Shown one piece after another: positions 35,601-47,600 of a stretch of 64,000 nt of DNA. The DNA comes from Sipunculus nudus (taxonomy: Eukaryota; Annelida; Sipuncula; Golfingiida; Sipunculidae). The notes beneath the pieces were generated by a model. That model was not told the origin of the DNA. It worked only from the letters and a program-made list of their open reading frames with translations, and made no database searches. The stretch is from positions 68,802,926 to 68,866,925 of the forward strand of contig CM049309.1 of the NCBI GenBank assembly GCA_026874595.1, given 5' to 3'. Positions within the stretch are counted from its first letter, which is position 1. Every line of letters starts with the position of its first letter. The translations under genes were made by a program, and so were the position numbers.

Positions 35601-38600
35601 TGTACATTTACAAAAGACTTCTCCAATGTTTAATGGCCAAGCCTACTTAATGAATCAACATACAGAACCAGGGGTTACCTCAAACCAAAGCCTTCTGTCC
35701 AGTGCCCACTGGACCATGAAAGCACCCAGCATTAACTTATTACACTACACTGGGCCCTTTACTATGCTCTATCAACCTAATCAAACAAACACTTAATTGT
35801 ATCCGCCAAAACGAAGTTTTGCGGATACTATGTTTTTGACCGGGTTCCGCCGCCGCCGCCGCGTTCGTTTCCGGAGAAGCGCTCTGAGACTACTGGACAG
35901 ATTTTTCCGAAACTTACACAAATTATCACATGGGTCACATGTGAACTGGTGCCTAACCAAGTGACCTTGACCTCTGACCTTTCGTCTCTGCCCAGCGTCC
36001 ATTTGTGCGTCTGTTTCCACACATAAACCCATATATCTCGGGAACCGTTTGACCGATCCGGAAAAAATTTTTACACAAATGTAGCCCTGGGATAGCTTTA
36101 TAACATACACAACAAAAGGTGGTGCCACCTGCAACCATGTTTGCACAGTGTCCATCTGTTCATCTGCCTGGGGTTAAAATCACTCATATCTCTGCAGTGG
36201 TTTGACTAATTCACCTAAAATTCGGCATGCGTATACATCCTAGATAGCTTTCTCGATTTTATGACAGGTGGCGCCACCTACATTCACGTTAATGCTCCAC
36301 ACATAAACCCATATATCTCGGGAACCGTTTGACCAATCAGGAAAAAATTTTTACACAAATGTAGCCCTGGGATAGCTTTATAACATACACAACAAAAGGT
36401 GACGCCACCTGCAACCATGTTTGCACAGTGTCCATCTGTTCATCTGCCTGGGGTTAAAATCACTCATATCTCTGCAGTGGTTTGACTAATTCACCTAAAG
36501 TTCGGCATGCGTATACATCCTAGATAGCTTTCTCGATTTTATGACAGGTGGCGCCACCTACATTCACGTTAACGCTCCACACATAAACCCATATATCTCG
36601 GGAACTGTTTGACCGATCAGGAAAAAAATTTTACTCAAATGTAGCCCTGGGATAGCTTTATAACATACACAACAAAAGGTGGCACCACCTGCAACCATGT
36701 TTGCACAGTGTCCATTTGTTAATCTGCCTGGGGTTAAAATCACTCATATCTCTGCAGTGGTTTGACTAATTCACCTAAAATTCGGCATGCCTATACATCC
36801 TAGATAGCTTTCTTGATTTTCTGACAGGTGGCACCACCTGCATTCACGTTAACACTGCAGACATCCAAGCTCATATCTCGGGAACCGTTTGACCAATCAG
36901 GAAAAAAAATTTACACAAATGTAGCCCTTGGATAGCTTTATAACATACACAAAAATGGTGGTGCCACCTGCAACCATGTTTGCACAGCGTCCATCTGTTT
37001 GTCTGCCTTTGGTTAAAATCACTCATATCTCTGCAGTGGTTTGACCAAATTACCTGAAATTCAGCATGCTTATACATCCCGCATAGCTTTCTTGATTTTA
37101 TGACAGGTGGCGCCACCTACATTCACGTTCATGCTGTAGACATCCATGCTTATATCTCCGGACTCATTCAACCAATCAGGAAAATTTTTTTACACAAATG
37201 TAGCCCTAGGATAGCTTTATAACATGAACAAAAATGGTGGTGCCACCTGCAGTCATTTTGGCACAGCATCCATCTGTTTGTCTGCTGTGGGATATAATCA
37301 CTCATATCTCTGCAGTGGTTTGACTTTTCCACATGAAATTTTGCATGTGTATATATCTTGGATAGTTTCTCGTTCAAATAACAGGTGGCGCCACCTACAA
37401 TCATGTTTATGTGGCAGAGATCCATTCTAATATTTAACACATGTAACTCTATATCCCCTTGCCACTCAATCCATGCCTCACTTCACCCGTCCATCTCTGA
37501 TTTTGGCGGATACACGTAGTCGCTTGTTGACTACCCGTATTCTAGTTCATCAGATGTGTTAGCCTAGGATTGTAATAGACAAGTAATCACTTATTCTGTT
37601 ACTTGGGGTACTATTACTATTACTAGTTCAAATTTCTCTTCTATCAATAGTAATATTACTCTTACATAATTTGAAAACCCTGCAATATTCTATTAATATT
37701 ACATATTGGGGACCCGGACAGCTTAGTGGTAAAACGCTCGGCCTTCTTCGCTGGGGACCCGGGTTCGATTTCCGGTGTGGCTATGAGAATGGGTTGTAGT
37801 GGCCAGTCCAAGGTTTTCTCCGGGTCCTCCGGTTTCCTCCATCCTTACCGACTACCGAGCGCCAACATCTGAGCCATGGAGAGTGCCTCGTATTAGTTAT
37901 TATAACTAGTTGTAAAATCCATGTAAAATAAATAAAGTTTATATTTAATATTACATATTTTTATCACCTCATTCCTTATTGTAATATGGAATTGATGTAG
38001 CTGTTGTTAATACTCATAAATTATCACACATGATGAATGACATGGTCAGTCTGTCAGATATGTTTTATACTATTTCACATATACCGGTTGTCATTAAATA
38101 TCTTCATTAGGCTACAGCCACATATTATTCATAAGTTGATATTATATAAATGATAACATATGGTTGTTTTTATTGTTATTATTATTGTTATCATTGTTAT
38201 TATTATATGATCACATATGGTTTACATATGATTATATGCTTTATACAATGTCAGTGAGATTTCCTTTAACAACATAACTTTTTATATATTAACTTTTATA
38301 TAACTTTTTATGTTGTAGTTTCTGAACATTCCCACCAGTATTTTGAATTTGCATAATGCAACATGAAGTAAATTTATATCTTGTCCTGGCTAAGAAATAT
38401 ATTTTGAGAACCTGCGAGACCTGATGTTTCTTCAATGCAAACCATCTATTATAATAAGTTATTATTTTGATATATTTCAAGTGGATATGGCCTGTTTATA
38501 TGCTCTAGAGTTTGCATTTGGCTTCAGTATTTTAATTAAGCATAACAAAACATTATATATTTTTATTTTGTCCTGGGTTTTCATAAATAAAAATATTTTT

Positions 38601-41600
38601 AACTTTGTGAGTATATATTTAATTTAATAACATCATCAAACAAGTTTGGTTACAAAATTACTCATTAAAGTACTCATGAGTACATTTTGTGTACTCAGTA
38701 CTTGTACTCAAGTACTTTTGAAAAAAGTGCAAATGTACTCATATTTGTACTCGATTACTTTTAAAGTACATGGCACTCGTACTCGAGTACTTTAAAAAGT
38801 AATCAGACCCAACTCTTTGCCCAATGTGTCCCCATGGGCCAGTCAATCCTGGTTGAGGTAAACCGGCATGCTACTGGTTCATCCTGGGGAAACTTACCAT
38901 GCTTATAATAGACACTGTCATCTCTGGTTTGCATAACCACCCACATCCCTGATTAGACCAGGGCACACCAAATACCAGTTCAGTTCTCCCATAATCCTCC
39001 CATCCTCCCAACCTGTATGTCAAATATCAATCAAATCCATGAAACTGTTCTTTATATATCTTGTGGATACACACACACACACACACACAATCAACTGAAA
39101 ATGATAACCCTGTCCTTAGGAGGGTTGACCGAGGATTCAGTGGGTGCAGTCATGAAAAATTTTATTTCCTGTGATAATATTGGAGTTTTATTTCAACAGG
39201 TGACTGACATCCATGTTGATGGTGTCAAGGCCAGGTTGTATGTCCCTGAGGGAATCAAGCAGGGGGCGCCAGCAATCATTCTGTACCACGGCGGTGGATG
39301 GTACTTCTGCAGTATTGGTAGGTCAATATATCTTCATAATAATTTGTAAACTTCCAAATTAAATTTAAAAATGATTTACAGGCTGCAGTAAGGGCTGCAA
39401 ACATAAACATAGACATGTACCCCACCTGTCAAAATCAAGATTTTTCCAGCTGCTGACAGGTGTTACGTTGGTGTTTGGTCTTTCGTGTTTCCTCTCCTTG
39501 TTTGTTTGTTGTTGATCCATGGTCAGACAGTCTTGTTATAGTATACAGACATACCTGGAATGTGTTTACTCACACATATAACCATAACAACATATTAAAC
39601 AGGTGAATTTGAGATAATAAGTCAAAGTGCCGGGATGGTTTTTTCCCAGAAAACTTTTGTATTCAGCAATAATGAACTTATAGCATAAGATAATACACAT
39701 ATTGTTGCAAATGTTTATGTACCTTTAAATGTATCACATTGTATATCATCGAAGAACTTTAATTGAAGAACTGTGATATATATTGTTTGATAATGTGTCA
39801 TTACAACCACTTTTATTTCAGACACACATGACCCTATTGCTGCCAACCTGGCCCGGCGACTCCAGGCTGTTGTTCTGTCTGTTGAGTAAGTCATTTTTCA
39901 GGAAATGTAGAGAATATTGTGATATCATAAAGTTTTTGTTTAAGAATTAATATTTTAGTTACAGAAATATGATAAGATTGTTTACAATTAGTTTAGGGCA
40001 TCTAATCTTTTACTGGGCATTTTAGGTGTAATGGTAAATGAAATACAACTTTCTCCCCTGAAAACATAAAAGTATCTGCAAAGAATTCATTCTCAAACCG
40101 TATTCTTATGCTTATACACAGAAAATATAAACTAACTCCAGGCACAATCAGTGTATTAATGACACATAAACATACTGTGCTGCATTTTTATCGTAAATCA
40201 AGATGATGACCAACAGAGAAAAATATGACTTTCTTTGTGATTCATGTCATGCACATATTCCTTGATTTGAATGGAAGTTTTGGTTCATGCACAATATCAT
40301 TCCTTTAACCATGCAATTTGTGATGACTTGATAATAAAAATGTCAAGTAATACATTCTAAGATGTTTTCTTGAGATGTTAGTCCCCAACATTGTAAACAA
40401 AAAAATGTTATCAATAATTACATTCTTTTATATCATTTTTTAAATTTTGCTTATTTTTTACACACAGCTACCGTTTAGCGCCAGAACACCCCTTTCCCAT
40501 TCCTTTTGAGGATTGTTTGAAAGCCACAAAGTACTTCATCAAGCACGCATCGGAGTACGGAGTGGACCCGAAAAGGATTGCTGTCGCTGGTAACTGCCTC
40601 TCATTTGTTTGTTAGGGCTGGTTGGTTGTGTTTAATAGAAATTAATTTTTAAATCATGACTGATTAATAATTATTAAGTTTTTCATGTGCATCCTCTAGT
40701 GATTACATTTTTCAGTTATTTAAGGCCCATTGTTTTTCTGAGCACTGGCATACTGTATTTCATGTGTTTAATGATAAGGACCTTCTATATCTGATACATA
40801 TGAACAGATGACGGTAATCGTTATCATTGATATTTGGAAGACTCAAAAAGAATGTTTCATTGTATTTTTATTGAAATCATAATCACTAAGAAATATCATT
40901 CTAGTTTGTCACTGATTTTTGTCCTGCTTTCCTGAGGTTTTTTTTCTCAGTTAATACGACTTCTGTTCTCAAGCTTACAAAATTGTTCATGATTATTTAT
41001 GAGGCTAAAAGCTTCACAGCAAAATAGTGCAATTCTTTGTTTGATTCTTTGTATGTTCAGGTGTCATAAAGACATGTCACAATTGATTATACTTGATACA
41101 TATATAGAAAATCTGAAATGCAAAATAGTAAATAAGATTATAATTTCTGTAATCTTTATATTTCTTCAATAAACGTTTATGATGGCAAAGCTTTAACTTG
41201 TCCTGTAAGTTAATAAAAGAGAATAAAAATTGTTTGATATTTGCAATTAGAATTTTTTTTTCATAAATATGATGTTTCAGAAAAATACTGAACATCTAAA
41301 CCTGGTACCTTAATTTCTGTTTTAAGCAATGATAATTATAAATCTTCCATATTTTTTTTTTACTTTTTAGCTCAGCTGACTTTCAGTCATGCTGAGCTAT
41401 AGCGATCACTTTTTGTCCGTCGTCCGTCTGTCTGTCCGTCTGTCCGTTAACCTGGCACAAATCGTAACCGCCGGACTTACAATCTTGTAACTTGATATTC
41501 TGGGAGGTCCATGAAAAATCTCCTTGGAAACCAGAAATTAGGTCTCTGTTACCCATATCCTTTGAGCTATTGGGCCCCAAAGTATCCCCCAGAATAGTCA

Positions 41601-44600
41601 AAAATTTCATACAAAAACTTCAATATCTCATTAACTACATCACTGATGGTCATGATTTTTGGCATACATATTGATCATGAGATGTTCCATCAGTTTCTGC
41701 AGACTGGTGGCGCCACCTATATTCTTCGATATTTTACAAATTTTCTCTATTTTTAGACCTTTAAAAATGTGAACATCTGTTAACAGGGCACAAATCATAA
41801 AGACTGGACCTAGAATCTTCATTCTTGACACACAGGGAGATCCATGAAAAGTCTCCATGGAAACCTGAAATTAGGTCTCTGTTACCCATATCCTTTGAGC
41901 TGTGGGGCTCCCAATTACCCCCCAGAATAATGAAAAATTTGATAAAAAAAAACTGCAACATCTCAATAACTACAACACTGATGGTCATGATTTTTGGCAT
42001 ACATATTGATCAAGAGGTGTTCCATCAGTTCCTGCAGTCTGTGGTGCCACCTGTATTTTTTCAAATTTTTATAATTTTTTTTCTCTATTTATGAGACCTT
42101 TAAGGATGTAGTTATCTGTCAACAGGGTACAAATCTTAACGACTGAACCTAGAATCTTCATTCTTGACACACGGGGAGACCCATGAAAAGTCTCCATGGA
42201 AACCTGAAATTAGGTCTCTGTTACCCATATCCTTTGAGCAATGGCACTCCAAAGTACAGCTCAGAATAATGGAAAATTTGATACAAAAGCTGAAGTATCT
42301 GAACAACTAATGCAGAGATCACCATAATTGTTTGCATGGATATTGATCATGGAATGTTTCATTAGTTTTTGCAGACTGATGGCACCACGTATATTTGTTT
42401 GGGTTTTTTTATGAATTTTTTTCTCTACTTTTGCGACCTTAAAAGATATAAACATCTGTTAACAGGGCACAAATTGTGTAGACTTGACCTAGAATCTTCA
42501 TTCTTGACACACAGGGAGATCCATGAAAAGTCTCCATGGAAAATGAAATTAGGTCTCTGTTACCCATATCCTTTAAGCTATAGGACTCCGAAGTATCCCT
42601 AAGAATAATGAAAAATTTGATACAAGAACTGCAGTATCTCAATAACTACAACACTGATGGTCATGATTTTTGACATACATATTGATCATGAGGTGTTCCA
42701 TCAGTTTCTGCAGACTGGGTGCGCCACCTCTATTTTTAGCTCAGCTGACTATAAGTCATCTGAGCTATAGTCGTGGTCCATTGTCCGTTGCCATCTGTCT
42801 GTCTGTCCGTCCGTCCGTAGATGTGGCACGTTTTGAAACCGTAAGACCTAGGAATCCAAAATTCGGCATAGTGTTAGATGTCCCCAAGACCTCCTACCAA
42901 GCCGAAAACTGGGTCTTTGCAACTTTGTTCCTTTGAGAAATTAAGGGATAACCTCAATTTTTTGTTAAAAACCTATTTTCACACATTAGGGCTGCCTAAT
43001 ATCAAAACCACTCATCAGTTTTCCCTCATATTAACCATAAATATTCCTCTATATAGTTCCTATGTTCATGCTTGGAATTATGTCTGTATTATATAATTTA
43101 AGAAAGTTATGGGCCTGAACATAATGCATTTTGTAAAAAACCAGGAAAGATATTTGATCACTTAACACAAAACTTGTTAAAGCTATGGACTTTTTTTCAG
43201 TAATATAACTTTAATTAATCAAAATTAAATTGTATACCCAAAATTTGATCAAAATCTTTTAAATTTTTTAAAATATTAACAAAAATAAAAAATTGGTACC
43301 TTAAATTTTGCCTAACTTTGACCATGGCACATTTTTTCCTGTAAGTACTGTGGATTTAATTTTCTCAGCATGTTTTTGTTAGCATTTTGTATGTTAACAC
43401 CAAAAATTTGAAACCAGTTGATCAAAAACTGTAGATTTTATTAAAGTTTTCAAGCACCATGTAACATATTGTTTACATCAGGCTAGTGTTATGCAGTTTG
43501 CAAGAGCTCAGCTCTCCAGCTCAGCTCTCCAGTTCCTAAAATTTGGCATACAATTAGATGTCTCCAAAATTCCCTACCATGCCAAGAATTTTGTCACTAG
43601 GACTTAATACCTTTGAGATATTAATGAAAAACTTCATTTTTCAATTAAAAAGCCATTGTTACACTTCAGTACTGCCTTTAATCATATATAATATACATGT
43701 TTTTCTATACATTCTCTGTGCACATTCCAGAAATGATGTCAGTATTGCGTAATTTTTTTAAGTTATGGGCCCAAACATAATGCACTTTGTAAAAAATCAA
43801 GAAATATATTTACTCCCTTAACAAGGGGCTTGCTGAAGCTAAAGATTTTTTTGTCAGGGATGTAACATTATTTAATCAAGATTCAATTGAATACCCAAAA
43901 TTAGTTCTGAATTTTTAAAATTTTATAAGTTATTAGTATAAATATAAAATTAGTACCTTAAATTTTGCCCAACTTTGACCATTTCACTTTTGTGTCATGT
44001 GAGCTTTGTTTATATAATTTTCATATCATGCACACATAAGGATTTCAGCTTTTTAGTTTAGAAAGCTGAAAGAAATTGGCCAAAAATTGTAGCTTTTATT
44101 AATGTTTTTATGAGACCATGTCAGACCTTGGCTCTCTCCAGCCACTCTTGGGTCACCTGTATGTTGACCTTGTTGAACTTTTAGCAAATTATGCACGCTT
44201 GAGGCAGGCATATACTTGGGCAGCAAGGCAGCTTATGGCCAGCCACAGTTGATCCAGGTGTCCAACCCAACTCATCTAGTAGTTTTAACCAACAACATAA
44301 CAATAAACAATAAATTAATCAATTTTTATTGGTTTTTAATAACAAATTAAAGAAAAATAGAAAAGGAATTTGTTAGTTTATAATAATAGGGAATTAACTT
44401 GCAGTTACTGATGATATAAGAATCTTGTATCGATGGATAGAATGTCACGTATTCCAAATAACACCATGCAGTCACCTATGGCATTTTTCAGTTCAATTTT
44501 AATAATAAAAAAGTAAATCATATTATTCATTACTAATCATTAGGGATCATATGAAGGAAATTAAAGATAGACAAAGATGCAGTTGATAATATTAATCTAG

Positions 44601-47600
44601 ATTCCTACTGTGTATAGTGTGTACATTGATGTGAAATTAGTCCAAAATAAATATATCACAAAGTGGCCGGGGCATATAGTTTTACCCATGTCCGTCATTC
44701 CGTCCTTCTGTCCATCCGTCCTTCCGTCATTCCGAAATCAAACAGTTGTACGGACTTTTTTCGCAATGCCTGCAGATATTGGCCTGATTTTTTGTGTGTG
44801 GGCAGATATAGACCAGTTACAGATCCAGTTCTCGTTTCGTCCCGGTTGACCTACTTTTGACCGTTTTACGGCTCCTAAACTTAGAAAATTTCATGAAAAA
44901 TAGAAATATTCATGACAGATACACATGTACGGACTTTTTTTTGCAATGCCTGCAGATATTGGCCTGATTTTTGGTGTGTGAGCAGATATAGACCAGTTAC
45001 AGATCCAGTTTGCGTTTCGTCCCAGTTGACCTACTTTTGACCGTTTTACTGCTCCTGAACATAGAAAATTTCATGAAAAATATGAAATTTCATGACAAAT
45101 ACACATGTACGGACTTTTTTTCGCAATGCCTGCAGATATTGGCCTGATTTTTGGTTTGTGGACAGATATAGACCAGTTACAGATCGAGTTCGCGTTTCGT
45201 CCTGGTTGACCTACTTTTGATCGTTTTATGGCTCCTAAACTTAGAAAATTTCATGAAAAATAGAAATATTCATGACAGATACACATGTAAAGACTTTTTT
45301 TCGTAATGCCTGCAGATATTGGCCTAATTTTTGGTGTGTGGGCAGATATAGACCAGTTACAGATCCAGTTCATTTTTCGTCCTGGTTGACCTTCTTTTGA
45401 CTGTTTTACAGCTCCTGAACATAGAAAATTTCATGAAAAATATGAAATTTTATGACAAATACACATGTACGGACTTTTTTTCGCAATGCCTGCAGATATT
45501 GGCCTGATTTTTGGTGTGTCGGCAGATATTGACTAGTTACAGATGGAGTTGGCATTTCGTCCCAGTTGACCTACTTTTGACTGTTTTACAGCTCCTGAAC
45601 ATAGAAAATTTCATGTAAAATATATATTTTCATGAAAAATACACTTGTACAGACTTTTCTTCACAATACCTGCAGATATTGGCCTGATTTTTGGTGTGTG
45701 GGCAGATATTGACCAGTTACAGATCAAGTTCACGATTTGTTCCAGTTGACCTATTTTTGACCGTTTGACGGTGCTCTAACATAGAAATTTTCATAACAAA
45801 TGCATATGTACGGACTTTTTTTTGCAATGCCTGCAGATATTGGCCTGATTTTTGGTGTGTGGACAGATATAGACCAGTTACAGATCGAGTTCGCGTTTCG
45901 TCCTGGTTGACCTACTTTTGATCGTTTTATGGCTCCTAAACTTAGAAAATTTCATGAAAAATATAAATTTTCATAACAAATGCATATGTACTGACTTTCT
46001 TTCCTCAATGCCTGCAGATACCACCCTGATTTTTTTTGTGTGGGCAGATAATGCCAGTTACAGATCGAGTTTGCGTTTCATCCCGGTTGACCTACTTTTG
46101 ATTGTTTTACGGCTCCTAAACATAGAAAATTTCATGAAAGACAGAAATTTTTATGGAAAATGCACATGTATGGACTTTTTTTCACAATGCCTGCATATAC
46201 TGGCATGATTTTTGGCGTGTTGCTTGATAATGACCCGTTACAGATCGAGTTTGCATTTTGCCCTTGTTGACCTACTTTTGACCATACGACACCTCCTGAA
46301 CTTAAAAAATTTTCAAAATTTTACAAATGTTTCTAATTTGCCCAAGGTGGGGGCATTTGTGTCGTTCCGACACATCTAGTTTTAATATAAATAAAAGCCA
46401 TAAAACCAGGTACTAATGATCATTATTTAAATGTGTGAATTTTGTACATTCTGGATTCTCAACACCATTGTTTGGTGAAATCTGAATAAATACTAGACAT
46501 GGTGGGAATCCTTTGCAACCGATTTAAATATGAATATGAATATGTCCTCCATTATAAAATTTCTTGCATAAAGAATGGGAATTCAGGTAAAAATGAAAGT
46601 ATATGAATACCAGTGCAATTACTTTCCAAATGTATTCATGAATGCATTCATGAATATATTCTTTAATATTATTTTAATAATCATTTCAGTTATATTTCAT
46701 TTTAAAAATCATACAATTCTCTTATAATTTTTAATAAAAATTATATCTGGGACAATTTTTGTAATTCTTTTAATAAATAGTTAAACTCTTACATTATATG
46801 TTCTGGTTATAAGTTATATGGCCAAGTCAAAATCTGTGTGACAATAGTACTCCATTTGTTAATAAAATAAATGAAATCAATTCTCTTCTCTGTCTCCAAA
46901 GGTACTATCAAAATCATACATAAGCTTAACAACAACAACTCATTATTCAGCTTATACTTATTACCACACAAAATCAGCATGTGCCTCATTTCTAAATCAT
47001 ATTTTTTTATCATATATAACAGCTGAGCGCCGTGACCCATAGGTCCCTTGTTTCAAATTTTCACAAATTTTTTTGTCTATTTTTGAGACCTTTAAAGATG
47101 TGGTTATCTGTCAACAGGGTACAAATCATAACAACTGGACCTAGAATCTGCATTCTTGTCATGCAAGGAGGCCCATGAAAAGTGTGTGTGGAAACCTGAA
47201 ATTAGGTCTCTGTTTCCCATATCCTTCAAGCTATAGGACTCCGAAGTATCCCTCAGAATATTGAACAATTTGATACAAAAGCTGAAGTATCTGAACAACT
47301 AATGCAGAGCACCATGATTCTTTGGATGGATATTGTTTATGGAGTGTTTCATCAGTTTCTGCAGACTGGTGGTTCAACCTATATTTTATTCAATTTTTCG
47401 AATTTTTTTCTCTATTTTTTAGACCTTTAAGGATGCTGTCATCTGTTTACATGGCACAAGTTGTAACAACTAATGCAGAGATCACCATGATTCTTTGCAT
47501 GCATGTTGACCATTAAGTCTTTTTATTAGTTTCTGCAGACTGGTGGAGCCACTTGTATTTTTTACACATTTTTTCTCTATTTTTGAGATATATAAATACA

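Larger units (their letters stand above)
34682..38825 (+). mobile_element. hAT-like non-autonomous element with GTACTCGAGTAC subterminal repeats
   Basis: The ends read CCGAGTTGGGTCC (34690) and, on the opposite strand at 38817, AAGAGTTGGGTC. The flanks TGCCCCAT (34682-34689) and TGCCCAAT (38818-38825) match at 7 of 8 bases, as expected of an aged hAT duplication. Both terminal ~150 bp are packed with AGTACTTGTACTCGAGTAC-like palindromes in which GTACTC is the core word. No transposase is recognised. A Helitron-like element (35799-37545) and a SINE (37708-37944) are nested inside, so the original element was about 2.1 kb. Lies in intron 2 of the AADAC-like gene. Confidence 0.78.

Noticed and set aside
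35536..35796. Transposase for the hAT-like element at 34690
   Set aside because: The 86-codon frame shows no hAT motif and no conserved composition.
33121..46200. Regularly spaced repeats resembling a CRISPR array
   Set aside because: Units are 180-340 bp of continuous tandem repeat with no short repeat plus unique-spacer pattern, and the genome is clearly animal.
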